A DNA stretch of 64,000 bases. It comes from Sva-07 sp963710625 (lineage in GTDB: Bacteria > Actinomycetota > Acidimicrobiia > Acidimicrobiales > Ilumatobacteraceae). Made by a program: the position numbers and the translations under genes. Shown in pieces: positions 18,041 to 26,812 of the stretch (the stretch's first letter is position 1; the number at the start of each line of letters is the position of its first letter). The notes beneath the pieces were generated by a model, which was given only the letters and a program-made list of their open reading frames with translations, was not told the origin of the DNA and searched no databases. The DNA lies in contig CAVQBG010000022.1 of NCBI GenBank assembly GCA_963710625.1, forward strand, positions 278,704-342,703, read 5' to 3'.

Positions 18041-18802
18041 TCAGTCGGTGAAACGGTAGACGCCGACACCGGCGGCATCGAGTGCCGAGCGCACCGCTCG
18101 AGCGAGGTCGATGGCGCCAGGGGTGTCGCCGTGCACGCAGATCGAGCGAGCGCGGATGCTCACGACGGTGCCGTCGACGGCGACGACCTCGTTGTCGGTG
18201 GCGATCCGCACCGCCCGCTCGGCGACCTCGTCGATGTCGGTGAGCACGCTTCCGGGCTCGCGGCGAGACACGAGACCGCCGTCGGGTCGATAGGCGCGGT
18301 CGGCGAACGCCTCGGGCACGGCCTCCAGCCCCGCCTCGTCGGCGGCGGCCAGCAGCTCCGAGCCCGGAAGCCCGAGCACGGCGAGCGACGGGTCGTACTC
18401 GGCGGCGGCCGCGACGAGTGCCCGGGCGGCGGCAGGATGGGTCGCGGTCGTGTGATACAGCGCGCCGTGCGGCTTGACGTAGGCGATCTCGGTGCCGGCC
18501 ACCTGCGCGAAGGCGTCGAGAGCACCGAGCTGGTACAGGACGGCGTCGCGGAGTTCATCAGGCGCCATGTCGAGGTGGCGACGTCCGAATCCGGGGAGAT
18601 CGGGGAACGACACTTGTGCGCCGACCGCTACACCGTTCTGCACAGCGAGCCTGCAGGTGGCCCTGAGCACCGAGGGGTCGCCTGCGTGGAACCCGCACGC
18701 CACATTGGCGCTGGTGACGATGCCCAGCATCGCGGCATCGTCTCCGAGGGTCCACACCCCGTACGACTCTCCCAGGTCACTGTTGACGTCGATGGCGACC
18801 AT
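18041..18802 (-). CDS. pxpA: 5-oxoprolinase subunit PxpA (LamB/YcsF family)
   Basis: A 253-residue member of the LamB/YcsF family. DVNSDLGESYGVWTLGDDAAML at the N-terminus, then SANVACGFHAGDP and AYVKPHGALYHT, are the family hallmarks. It is the A subunit of 5-oxoprolinase, probably acting on the phosphorylated intermediate made by PxpBC. It is the first gene of the pxpA-amidohydrolase-pxpB-pxpC unit; its promoter should lie in the 115 bases between it and prcA. Confidence 0.93.
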   Translation of the reverse strand: MVAIDVNSDLGESYGVWTLGDDAAMLGIVTSANVACGFHAGDPSVLRATCRLAVQNGVAVGAQVSFPDLPGFGRRHLDMAPDELRDAVLYQLGALDAFAQVAGTEIAYVKPHGALYHTTATHPAAARALVAAAAEYDPSLAVLGLPGSELLAAADEAGLEAVPEAFADRAYRPDGGLVSRREPGSVLTDIDEVAERAVRIATDNEVVAVDGTVVSIRARSICVHGDTPGAIDLARAVRSALDAAGVGVYRFTD

Positions 18803-18917
18803 GTCCCGATCGTACGCCTCTCGCCCCCACCCTGCTGTCGCACGAGGCGCCGTCGTCAGCGGTCTGCGATGAGATTCACCGCAACCCCGCTGCCCGGTAA
18901 CTCATCGGAGCGGGCGG

Positions 18918-19586
18918 TCAGGCGTCGAGGTCGGTGGTGGCCAGCCGGTGGAAGCACCGGCGGCCGTTGGTGCGTGCGAGGTCGGCGACTTCGAGGTCGT
19001 CGGCGGAGATCTCCCGATCGGGTCCACCGAGCGCCGTTCGGCCGAGTGCGATCGCCGCCGAGCGATCCAGCCCGTCGGTCCAGGTCTCCGCGAGCCGCTC
19101 GTTGATCGCCTCGGCATCCCCGCCGATCGCCGCGTGGTCGCGCTCATCGAACACCGTGCCGTCGTAGAGGATGTGGAACATCTGGTCGCCGGACGGTTCG
19201 AGGCCGACTTCGGCGACCAGGATCTCCACCTCCATCGGCTTCATCTCGTGGGTGAAGATCGTGCCGAGCATCTGGGCGTAGCTGTTCGCCAAGCTGCGGG
19301 CGTCGACGTCGTCGCGCGAGTACTGGAACCCCTTGAGGTCAGCGGCTCGCACGCCCGCCACGCGCAGCTGATCGAACTCGTTGTACTTGCCGACCCCGGC
19401 GAACGCGATGCGGTCGTAGATCTCGCTCACCTTGCGCAGCGTCTCCGACGCGTTCTCGGCGACGATCACGATGCCCTCCGCATAGCGGACCGCAACCAGT
19501 GCCCGCCCTCGGGCGATGCCCTTGCGCGCGAAGTCGGCACGGTCCTTCATCATCTGTTCGGGAGCGACGTAGAACGGCATGCTCAT
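18918..19586 (-). CDS. prcA: 20S proteasome alpha subunit PrcA
   Basis: A 222-residue proteasome alpha-ring subunit that gates the core particle and binds the C-termini of Mpa. The N-terminal gate segment MSMPFYVAPEQMMKDRADFARKGIARGR is typical of actinobacterial PrcA, followed by ALVAVRYAEGIVIVAENAS. It has no catalytic threonine. The C-terminus ends ATTDLDA. The ATG overlaps the prcB stop by four bases (ATGA), so the rings are made in a fixed ratio. Confidence 0.95.
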   Translation of the reverse strand: MSMPFYVAPEQMMKDRADFARKGIARGRALVAVRYAEGIVIVAENASETLRKVSEIYDRIAFAGVGKYNEFDQLRVAGVRAADLKGFQYSRDDVDARSLANSYAQMLGTIFTHEMKPMEVEILVAEVGLEPSGDQMFHILYDGTVFDERDHAAIGGDAEAINERLAETWTDGLDRSAAIALGRTALGGPDREISADDLEVADLARTNGRRCFHRLATTDLDA

Positions 19587-20374
19587 CGCGAACGCACCTC
19601 CGCAACGATCGCCTCGTACCGGGCGGCGAGATCGTCGTCGTCGAGCCGGGTCCATCCGGTGGCATCGATCGTGGCGACGACAGGATAGATGCCGCGCAGT
19701 GCATCGGGACCGCCGGTGGCCGAGTCGGCGTCGGCAGCCTCCCACAGCGCCCGCGCCGCGAGGTCGACGGCGTCGTCACGGCTCATGCCGGAGCGGAAAC
19801 CGACCTTGATCACCGTGCCGGCATGCAGGCTTCCCGATCCCGTGGCGACGTAGTCGCGCTCCTCGTAGCGGCCGCCCGTGGCGTCGTAGTCCCAGAGCCG
19901 CCCGCATTCGCGCCGAAGGTCGTAGCCGCCGAAGATCGGAACCACCACCATGCCCATCATCGCGGCCTGGAGGTTGCCCCGAACCATCATCGACAACTGA
20001 TTCGCCTTGCCCTCCAAGCTGAGCGCCGTCCCCTCGACCTTCTCGTAGTGCTCGAGCTGGAGCTGGAACAGCCGGATCATCTCCATCGCTGTGCCGGCTG
20101 CGCCCGCGATGGCAACGCCGCTGTGGCGGTCGGCTTCGACGACCTTCTCCATCGTGCGATGCGAGATCAGATTGCCCGAGGTGGCGCGTCGGTCGCCCGC
20201 CATGACGACGCCGTCGGCGAACGTGAGTGCCACACACGTGGTGGCGTGCGGCACCGACAGGTCGCGCATCAGGTCGGTGGAGGCGCCGACGACCGGTGCA
20301 GGACCGAGGCCCACCCGACGCAACAGCTCCGGAAAACTCGATCCCGGATCGTCCGAGGTCGAGAAGATCGGCAT
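19583..20374 (-). CDS. prcB: 20S proteasome beta subunit PrcB
   Basis: A proteolytic subunit of about 263 residues. A propeptide of about 44 residues precedes the catalytic threonine in HATTCVALTF; self-cleavage would leave Thr45 at the N-terminus. The residue before it is Ala rather than the Gly usual in mycobacteria. VVMAGDRRATSGN and GPDALRGIYPVVATID are family signatures. Start choice: ATG 20374 leaves an 10-base gap after pup; in-frame GTG codons at 20380 and 20395 are alternatives, the latter overlapping pup. Confidence 0.93.
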   Translation of the reverse strand: MPIFSTSDDPGSSFPELLRRVGLGPAPVVGASTDLMRDLSVPHATTCVALTFADGVVMAGDRRATSGNLISHRTMEKVVEADRHSGVAIAGAAGTAMEMIRLFQLQLEHYEKVEGTALSLEGKANQLSMMVRGNLQAAMMGMVVVPIFGGYDLRRECGRLWDYDATGGRYEERDYVATGSGSLHAGTVIKVGFRSGMSRDDAVDLAARALWEAADADSATGGPDALRGIYPVVATIDATGWTRLDDDDLAARYEAIVAEVRSR

Positions 20375-20384
20375 CGTCACGGGA

Positions 20385-20582
20385 TCACTGACCACCCTTT
20401 TGCACGTAGGACTTCACGAAGTCCTCGGCGTTGGTCTCCAACACCTCGTCGATCTCGTCGAGCAGATCGTCGAGTTCGGCTTTCAGCTTCTCGCCGGTCT
20501 CGGTGACAGCCGGAGCGGCCTCGACCGTACTCTCGGCGTCGCGGCTCGTGGTGCCCTTCGACTTCTGGGTGCGTTCTGCCAT
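20385..20582 (-). CDS. pup: prokaryotic ubiquitin-like protein Pup
   Basis: A 65-residue, mostly disordered, acidic protein. The C-terminal coiled-coil-forming region LKAELDDLLDEIDEVLETNAE binds Mpa, and the protein ends FVKSYVQKGGQ. Because it ends in Gln, Dop must deamidate it to Glu before PafA can ligate it to target lysines. It lies between dop and prcB, the usual position. Confidence 0.97.
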   Translation of the reverse strand: MAERTQKSKGTTSRDAESTVEAAPAVTETGEKLKAELDDLLDEIDEVLETNAEDFVKSYVQKGGQ

Positions 20583-20625
20583 CAGCGTGTGCTTCCCTTC
20601 GGTGAGTCGGATGAATCGTGTTCGA

Positions 20626-22119
20626 TCACTGGCCGAGACGGTCGAGGAGTTCTCGTGCCGTCTCGCTCTCGTCGATCAACGTAGCAACGTGTTCGGCGGT
20701 GCCGCGCAATGGTTCCATCATGGGAACCCGACGAAGCGGATCGCGTCCGATGTCGAACACGAGCGAGTCCCAGTTCGCAGCGACGACGTCGTCGGGGTAC
20801 TTCTGGAGGCACCGACCGCGGAAGTAGGCCCGCGTCGTCGTGGGCGGCTCGGTCATCGCGTTGGTCACTTCCGCCGGCGACACGATCGTGTCGAGTCCGG
20901 CTCGCAGTGCCAGGCACCGATCGGGACGGAGGTCGTGGTACTGGAGGTCGATCGCCTTGAGACGCATCGAGCCGGGGGCGATGTCGTGCCGGGCGGCGTA
21001 CCCGTCGACGAGCCGCTGTTTGGCGACCCAGTCGACCTGGCTCGCCACCGACGCCGGATCGGACTCGAGTCCGGTCAGCACCGCCTCCCACCGGTCGAGG
21101 ACGTCGAGCGCAACGTCCTCGCCGACACACGTGAGACCGTGCGACTGCTCGTACTTGCGGGCCCGTTCCAGCAGCCCCCACTGGATCTCGAGTGCGGTTG
21201 CCCTGCTCCCGTCGCGCAACATGATCGTCTGTCGTAGCGACGGATCGTGGCTGACCTGGCGGATCGCGGCCACGGGGTTGCCGAGCAGCCAGTCGTCGCC
21301 GAGTTCGTCGTCCTCGATCATCGACAGGACGACCGCTGTCGTGGCGACCTTGAGGTAGGTGGCGACCTCGCTCATGTTGGCGTCGCCGACGATCACGTGC
21401 AGCCGCCGGTACTTCTGGGCATCGGCGTGCGGCTCGTCGCGCGTGTTGACGATCGGCCGCTTGAGCGTGGTCTCGAGGCCGATCTCCTCTTCGAAGAAGT
21501 CGGCGCGTTGGCTGAGCTGGTACGGCACGTGGTCGTTCGGACGCCCCGGCAGCTCACAGCCGACCTTCCCGGCGCCACAGAACACCTGGCGGGTCACGAA
21601 GTGCGAGGTGATCTGGCTCGCGAGTCGCCCGAACGGAACCTCCCGGGCGATCAGGTAGTTCTCGTGGCAGCCGTAGCTGTTGCCCTTGCCGTCCGAGTTG
21701 TTCTTGTGCACGATGATCTCGCCGTCATCGGGCAGGAGCGCGGCGACGTGGATCATCGACGCCCGCACGATCTCCTCGGCGGCACGGTCCCACACGAGTG
21801 CCTCGCGCGCTGTGGTGACCTCCGGAGTGGAGATCTCAGGATGGGCGTGGTCGACGTAGTAGCGAGCGCCGTTGGTGAGCACCGCATTGACGAGCATCGT
21901 CTCGACTTCGGGCGCCAGCGAGTCGTCGAGCGAGAAGCCGCGGGCGTCATTGGCCGGCTGCTCGTCCTCGAAGTCCCAGCCGATTCGTCCCCGTTCGCGG
22001 TTGGTGGCCGCAACGTAGGCGTTGATCAGCATCGATGACGCTGACACGGGATTGTTGTCACCCCCGCGCACGACGATGCCGTACTCGGTCTCGATCCCGC
22101 AGACCTTGGTCAGCGCCAT
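20626..22119 (-). CDS. dop: Pup deamidase/depupylase Dop
   Basis: A 497-residue relative of PafA that deamidates the C-terminal Gln of Pup and removes Pup from substrates. The N-terminus CGIETEYGIVVRGGDNNP carries the catalytic glutamate. The following insertion (about residues 40-80) is the Dop loop absent from PafA. HPEISTPEVTTAREAL and NNSDGKGNSYGCHENYL complete the active site. It is the first gene after the accessory island, so its upstream region, normally near mpa, has been replaced. Confidence 0.95.
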   Translation of the reverse strand: MALTKVCGIETEYGIVVRGGDNNPVSASSMLINAYVAATNRERGRIGWDFEDEQPANDARGFSLDDSLAPEVETMLVNAVLTNGARYYVDHAHPEISTPEVTTAREALVWDRAAEEIVRASMIHVAALLPDDGEIIVHKNNSDGKGNSYGCHENYLIAREVPFGRLASQITSHFVTRQVFCGAGKVGCELPGRPNDHVPYQLSQRADFFEEEIGLETTLKRPIVNTRDEPHADAQKYRRLHVIVGDANMSEVATYLKVATTAVVLSMIEDDELGDDWLLGNPVAAIRQVSHDPSLRQTIMLRDGSRATALEIQWGLLERARKYEQSHGLTCVGEDVALDVLDRWEAVLTGLESDPASVASQVDWVAKQRLVDGYAARHDIAPGSMRLKAIDLQYHDLRPDRCLALRAGLDTIVSPAEVTNAMTEPPTTTRAYFRGRCLQKYPDDVVAANWDSLVFDIGRDPLRRVPMMEPLRGTAEHVATLIDESETARELLDRLGQ

Positions 22120-22184
22120 GCCCTGAACCTATCGGAGCCGCCGCTCCTGGTGACGTTCAGCTCGGCGATGTTCCGAGGCACGGG

Positions 22185-22442
22185 TCACGACGTGTGTACC
22201 CACCGGGCGTAGTCCGCAGGGATCGGCAGCCCGAAGCACTCGTGGATGAGCAGGACATCGTGCCAGTCCTCGGCACGGCAGACCCCGACATCGATGTCGT
22301 GGTGCGTTCTCCACGAGCGTCCGATGTGCAGTTCCAGCGCCGTGCCCCCGGCGAACCACCAGTCGATCGGATTCGCCGAGAAGAACTCCACGACGTCGCC
22401 GACCGACATCGGAGCCCACGGACCCAGCTCTGCAGCCGACAT
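22185..22442 (-). pseudogene. C-terminally truncated nucleotidyltransferase (ANT-like)
   Basis: An 85-codon frame whose first 65 residues match aminoglycoside adenylyltransferase-like nucleotidyltransferases: LGPWAPMSVGDVVEFF, WWFAGGTALELHIG and SWRTHHDIDVGV, including the G-G-.-A-.-.-L and D-.-D metal residues. Full-length relatives are roughly 170-190 residues; here the frame stops after WVHTS and the flanking DNA leads to dop. It is probably a non-functional remnant, and lies about 60 bases from the mobile element. Confidence 0.6.
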
Positions 22443-22512
22443 CGGATCGATGCTAGAGCCGCCGCAGGCAAGGTCTGGACCGGTTGATCCGACGACTCCG
22501 ACCCGGCGTTAT

Positions 22513-22522
22513 ACGTGTGATC
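22513..22522 (+). repeat. left terminal inverted repeat of the recombinase element
   Basis: The 10 bases acgtgtgatc lie four bases before the stop of the second recombinase gene and are matched in reverse orientation at 24913-24922. With a 2-base gap the match extends outward to about 16 bases. Confidence 0.65.
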
Positions 22523-22526
22523 GCTG

Positions 22527-23822
22527 TCAAGGGGTGGCTCCGGTTCGTTGGATGAGGCTGTCGTAGAGGGCGGCGCGGTCGGGTTGTTGGTGATCTCGGG
22601 CGTGGTTTCGTTGGCGGAGTAGGACGGGGACGAACTCGGGTCCGGTGTCGAAGTAGGCGCAGGTTTCGCAGATGGTTTCCATGCGGCAGTCGAGTTCGAC
22701 GGGTCGTGTGCACATGCCGTTGCCGAGCATGCGGGCGTGGGTTTCTTGGCGGAGGCGGGTCATGGCGTTGGTTTCGATCTCGGCGGGCAGCGCGCCGGGT
22801 GTCGCGGCGGTGGCGTAGAGGGCGTCGATCTGTTCGCACACGGCGGCGTATTCGTCAGCGACGACGCGGTCGGTGATCTTGGCGTAGACGAGGGTCATCT
22901 CGAGTGAGCGGTGACCGAGGAGCGCGGCGATTGCTTCGAGGCGCATGCCGCGGTTGATGGCTTGGGTGGCGAGGGTGTGGCGGAGTCGGTGTGGGTGCAT
23001 GTCGTCGATGCCAGCGGTCGCTCCGATTCGGGCGACGATGCGGTGGACGGTTCGCCGGTCGATGGGTGCGTGTCCGTCGGCGAGGAGCCGACCGGAGCTT
23101 CGGATGTGTTCGTTGTTGGCGGCGGTCCAGTCGGCGAAGAGTTCGACAAGGTCGGCGTGGAGCGGGATCATGCGGTCGTTGCGGAGCTTGCCGACCGGGA
23201 TGCGGAGCCAGTAGCCGTCGTTGCCGATGCGGGTCACGGCGTCTGCGGCGAGCTCGCAGAGTTCGGTGGCGCGTAGCCCGGTGCGGGCGAGGACTTGGGC
23301 GACGAGCCGGTAGCGCGCCAGCGGGTGGGCTGCGGCGGCGGCCATGAACGCGGCGGCTTGTTGGTCGGTGAGGAATCTCGGGATCGGCTCGGGGCGTGGT
23401 GGGATGTCGCCGTGCAGGATCGGGTTGCGGCCGGGTGCGTCGGGCCAGTCCCATTCGATGAGGCGCTCGATGAAGATCCGGATCATGCGGAGTCGTTGAC
23501 GTTGGGTGTTCTTCGCGAGCGTCGATGATTTCGTGCCGGGTTGGGCAGCGAGCCACACCTTGTAGTCCTCGATGTGCACTCGGGTGATGTCGGCAACGGT
23601 GCGGGCGTCGGTGTTCGCGACGAGCCAGCGGGCGAACTGGCGCAGGGTGCCATCGGCGGCGTCGACGCTGCGCGGTGCGAGGAACGTGGTGAGTTGCAGC
23701 AGGTAGCGGCGCATCGTGACCACCAGCAGCGGTGCCTGCAGCGACAGCTCCGGCCATTCGCGGTCGGACCCGGGGCGTGGGATCCACGCCTCGACGCTGG
23801 CGGTGGCGGCGACGGCGGTCAC
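22527..23822 (-). CDS. tyrosine recombinase/integrase, second of a pair, with C-terminal cysteine region
   Basis: A 431-residue site-specific recombinase. The N-terminal SAM-like core-binding domain (about 50-140) is followed by the catalytic domain: first Arg in ARTGLRATELCELA, HPHRLRHTLAT (H-x-x-R), GHRSLEM and the tyrosine nucleophile in LVYAKI. A C-terminal extension has cysteines (CTRPVELDC, then ETICETCAYF) that could bind zinc, as in Tn554 TnpB-like recombinases. Its GTG start overlaps the stop of the first recombinase (GTGA). Confidence 0.88.
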   Translation of the reverse strand: MTAVAATASVEAWIPRPGSDREWPELSLQAPLLVVTMRRYLLQLTTFLAPRSVDAADGTLRQFARWLVANTDARTVADITRVHIEDYKVWLAAQPGTKSSTLAKNTQRQRLRMIRIFIERLIEWDWPDAPGRNPILHGDIPPRPEPIPRFLTDQQAAAFMAAAAAHPLARYRLVAQVLARTGLRATELCELAADAVTRIGNDGYWLRIPVGKLRNDRMIPLHADLVELFADWTAANNEHIRSSGRLLADGHAPIDRRTVHRIVARIGATAGIDDMHPHRLRHTLATQAINRGMRLEAIAALLGHRSLEMTLVYAKITDRVVADEYAAVCEQIDALYATAATPGALPAEIETNAMTRLRQETHARMLGNGMCTRPVELDCRMETICETCAYFDTGPEFVPVLLRQRNHARDHQQPDRAALYDSLIQRTGATP

Positions 23823-24865
23823 TGGTTGATCTCCTGCATCGAGCGCAGCTCGGCTGCGGCGTCGGCGTCGATGCGTTCGGTTGCTCGTCGATACTCGGCG
23901 GCGAGCCAGTCGTTGGTGAGGTGGAGGTAGATGCGCGTCGATTCGATCGACGCGTGGCCGGCTTGAGCCTGGACTGCTTCGAGTTCCATGCCTGCCTCAC
24001 GAAGCCGGGTCAGACAGGTGTGGCGCAACTGATGGCACGTTGCTTTGGCGAGCCCGGCACGGTCACGGGCGCCGCGCAGGATCGTGTCGATCCCATCGGC
24101 AGTGAGCGGGCGGCCACGTGTCGGGCCCTTCAAGGTGACGAACACCCGGTCGGTGTCGGCGTCGCAGGGTCGTTCGTGACGGAGGTAGTCGCCGACAGCG
24201 ACGAAGAACGTGTTCGAGATCGGGATCACGCGCTGATGGCCGCCCTTGCCTTCGGCGATGAACAACGATCGTTCCGGGACCTGGATGTCACCCAAGCGCA
24301 GACCGAGCACCTCGCAACGGCGCAGACCGCCCAGCACCATTGCGAGAACCATCGCCCGGTCCCGGTGGGTTCGCAGCGCCGCCAACAGCGCAGTCACCTC
24401 GCCCGGCGAGAGAATCTTTGGCAGCGTCCGCGGGACGCGCACCAGTGGCACCTCGCGTCGACGCCCGCCTCGGCGACGCGTCGACAACCCACGCGGGACC
24501 GGGTTCGCGGTGACCGACGTGTCGCCGCGGGCAACGAGATACGCGTAGAGACCCGAGATCGACGACAGCCGTCGAGCGATCGTGCGCGCCGACAACTTCG
24601 ACTCGCCGTCACCGATGCGCACCACCGTCCGATCGCCGCGCTGCTCAGCGATGAACGCGAAGACGTCCGCCGCGACGACATCAACCGGTGCTTTGTCGAC
24701 GACGGTGAAGAAGGTCTTCAGATCATGCGCAACCGCCCGCAACGTGTTCGCACGACACCGCCCAGCCACGAACGCCAGATACGAATCGACCAACGGATCG
24801 CCCAGCGCATACCTCACCTCCCCGCCAGGGCTCGAGGATCGAACAAGACATGGAAACGGGTTCAT
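23819..24865 (-). CDS. tyrosine recombinase/integrase, first of a pair
   Basis: A 348-residue recombinase of the phage integrase family. The core-binding domain covers about 25-130. Catalytic residues are Arg in LGGLRRCEVLGLRL, H-x-x-R in CHQLRHTCLTRL, His in AGHASIESTR and Tyr in RIYLHLTN. It is upstream of and overlaps the second recombinase, so both are made from one message and probably act together, as TnpA and TnpB do in Tn554. ATG 24865 lies about 50 bases inside the right inverted repeat. Confidence 0.9.
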   Translation of the reverse strand: MNPFPCLVRSSSPGGEVRYALGDPLVDSYLAFVAGRCRANTLRAVAHDLKTFFTVVDKAPVDVVAADVFAFIAEQRGDRTVVRIGDGESKLSARTIARRLSSISGLYAYLVARGDTSVTANPVPRGLSTRRRGGRRREVPLVRVPRTLPKILSPGEVTALLAALRTHRDRAMVLAMVLGGLRRCEVLGLRLGDIQVPERSLFIAEGKGGHQRVIPISNTFFVAVGDYLRHERPCDADTDRVFVTLKGPTRGRPLTADGIDTILRGARDRAGLAKATCHQLRHTCLTRLREAGMELEAVQAQAGHASIESTRIYLHLTNDWLAAEYRRATERIDADAAAELRSMQEINQ

Positions 24866-24912
24866 CCGCCCACGCTCCCAGCAGCCCTCGGAGCCGACGC
24901 GGATGCCGTCTG

Positions 24913-24922
24913 GATCACACGT
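24913..24922 (-). repeat. right terminal inverted repeat of the recombinase element
   Basis: gatcacacgt here is the reverse complement of the left repeat at 22513-22522. It lies 47 bases upstream of the first recombinase start, so it could also be part of that gene's promoter region. Confidence 0.65.
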
Positions 24923-25031
24923 GTATTAGGCGTTCGGTGACAGTTGCCGACAGGCAAGAGGTGTCCCGAGGTGTGCTTTCGGTCGGACAGCATCCGGCGG
25001 GTTCGCGGGCCGGCGAGTGCGTCGGGTCCGG

Positions 25032-26087
25032 TCACCACCAGTCCGTGATCGCCTGGTAGACGTCTGGGTGGTGGGCCAGCGCGTTGTGGGTGATTCCCGA
25101 GAACGTTCGCGTCGTCGCCCGCGGGAAGAGTTCACCGTCGGGAGAGCGGCCCGATGCACTCGTCGAGGTGACGAGGAGGTCACCGATCAGCTTTGCCAGC
25201 GGGTGCTCAGGGTCGGCGGTGACGGTCCCGGCGATCACGAGATGATCGGCTCGACGGAGGCGGTCCGGTCGGTGGCGGAAGATGCGTTGACGAGTGCCGG
25301 GATCCTGCTCGAGCCAATCTTCGTCGACGATGGCGCCGAAGCGGAGGTCCTTGATGCCCGCGCTGCGTTGGTCGAGCCCGAGCCCGACGAGTCGGATCGG
25401 TGGGATGGGCAGCGCCCACAAGGCGGCGCTGGCCGAGTTGACCACAGCCTCGAGGCCGGCGCCGGTGTTCGGCACCCCGATCAGTACGACTCGACGCACC
25501 TTGCTGGTCCAGGGCCGCCCGATCGGGAGCCACCGACCGAGCGGACGCTGGCGGCGCGCGTAGTGACATGCAGATCGCACGACGAGCCCGCCCATGCTGT
25601 GACCGATCAGGTTGACCTCGCGCACTCGGACGGGCCACGCCGCCACGAGGTGGTTGAGGAGCTGAGCGAGCTCGCGCCCGTTGGCAGAGATGTGGCGGCC
25701 GGTGTTGTAGCGCACCGAGAGCACGGTCGTGTCGTGGTCGTCAGCGAGCAGCGTGCCATAGGTGATCGATGGGTCGTCTTCGAAGCGCCAGATCGACTCG
25801 GTCGACATCAGCCCGTGAACGAGCACGCAGATGCGCGGGCCAACGTCGACCGTGGACAGCGAGTCGATCATCTCGTGAGGGTCGAGTGGCAGCACCGTGT
25901 CGCTCGCACGGAGAGTCATCGGCGTGGACCAGCGAGAGTCGCGGTCCTCGAGTGTGTCGCCGAGCAGCCCGTCGACGACCGCCACAAGATTCTCGCTCCG
26001 CCCCGGAAACGCGGTCAGCACTCTCAACATCGCTCCCGACGCGGACGACCCGCCGTGCCGATCAGCGAACGAGTCGACAGAGGCCAC
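25032..26087 (-). CDS. alpha/beta hydrolase (lipase/PGAP1-like)
   Basis: A protein of up to 351 residues with an esterase/lipase fold. ICVLVHGLMST forms the oxyanion-hole strand, and the nucleophile elbow is NLIGHSMGGLVVRSA. A catalytic histidine is likely in GITHNALAHHPDVY near the C-terminus. It resembles the PGAP1/lipase group acting on lipid or ester substrates. The start is uncertain: GTG 26087 is taken, while ATG 26030 (MLRVLTAFPG) is an alternative. It flanks the right end of the mobile element. Confidence 0.75.
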   Translation of the reverse strand: MASVDSFADRHGGSSASGAMLRVLTAFPGRSENLVAVVDGLLGDTLEDRDSRWSTPMTLRASDTVLPLDPHEMIDSLSTVDVGPRICVLVHGLMSTESIWRFEDDPSITYGTLLADDHDTTVLSVRYNTGRHISANGRELAQLLNHLVAAWPVRVREVNLIGHSMGGLVVRSACHYARRQRPLGRWLPIGRPWTSKVRRVVLIGVPNTGAGLEAVVNSASAALWALPIPPIRLVGLGLDQRSAGIKDLRFGAIVDEDWLEQDPGTRQRIFRHRPDRLRRADHLVIAGTVTADPEHPLAKLIGDLLVTSTSASGRSPDGELFPRATTRTFSGITHNALAHHPDVYQAITDWW

Positions 26088-26329
26088 GACCGGAAACGGT
26101 AGCGGCGCATGCCCACCGCAACCGGTCGACGACGCGATTCGCGGCGACCGACCGCCGTCGATGATTCAATGCCCTGTCGGCATTGCGCCTGTGCATTCCT
26201 CGCTGACGCTGGCGCCGCGAGACATGCGGACGGCGAACGGTCGTGGCAAGGAGACCGGCGACGGCCTGGGAGTCGAGTACCCGGTGAACGAACGGGTGCT
26301 CCACAGCCGACGTCATCGTGTCGCTGGGA

Positions 26330-26812
26330 TCAGACGCGATAGCCGATCGTCCGCAGCAGCTCGAGCCGGGCGAGGACGTCGTCGTCGTTCTCCACGCCAA
26401 GCGGGGGTTCGCCGTCGACGACGCCGACGATTCCGCGCCCGCCCGCAGTGATTGCGACCAGCACCTCGAGTGGATTGGCCGTGGCACACACGATGTGGCA
26501 GACCTCGGGCACCTGCTTGAGCGCATTGAGCACGTTGACCGGGTAGCCAGCCCGCAGGAACACGACGAAGCAGTGGCCGCAGGCGATCGCCAGCGCGGCT
26601 TCGACCGCCGCTGCGATCAGCTCGTCGTCGTTCCCGGATCGCCGCACAAGACGTGGCCCGGACGCCTCGCAGAACGCCGCACCGAAGCGCAGCGCGGGCG
26701 ACGACCCGGCGAGCGCCTCGTGAAGATCGACGATCGTCTTGATGAAGTGCGACTGGCCGACGATGACGTTTGCGTCGTCTGGGATCGCGATGGGGACGGT
26801 TTCGAGTTCCAT
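26330..26812 (-). CDS. adenosine-specific kinase family protein (PF04008-like)
   Basis: A 160-residue protein closely following the archaeal/bacterial adenosine-specific kinase family: MELETVPIAIPDDANVIVGQ, FGAAFCEASGPRLVR, AIACGHCFVVFLR and EVCHIVCATANPLEVLV are near-textbook family segments. Members bind adenosine/AMP; physiological activity is poorly established. ATG 26812 gives the conserved start. It sits alone in the accessory island, with about 240 bases without clear features before the hydrolase gene and about 230 before the next gene. Confidence 0.85.
   Translation of the reverse strand: MELETVPIAIPDDANVIVGQSHFIKTIVDLHEALAGSSPALRFGAAFCEASGPRLVRRSGNDDELIAAAVEAALAIACGHCFVVFLRAGYPVNVLNALKQVPEVCHIVCATANPLEVLVAITAGGRGIVGVVDGEPPLGVENDDDVLARLELLRTIGYRV

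Larger units (their letters stand above)
22505..24934 (-). mobile_element. two-recombinase element bounded by inverted repeats and a GGCGTT direct repeat
   Basis: A 2.4-kb unit holding only two overlapping tyrosine recombinase genes. Its ends carry inverted copies of acgtgtgatc (22513-22522, and as gatcacacgt at 24913-24922), extending outward as ttat on the left and taatac on the right. The hexamer ggcgtt occurs just outside on both sides in the same direction (22505-22510 and 24929-24934), like a target duplication or crossover core. The architecture recalls Tn554-type and recombinase-pair elements; the precise family is not known to me. Confidence 0.65.

Noticed and set aside
26088..26329. 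Gap searched for a small gene or toxin-antitoxin pair
   Set aside because: Frames there show no coding pattern or ribosome site; nothing supportable was found.
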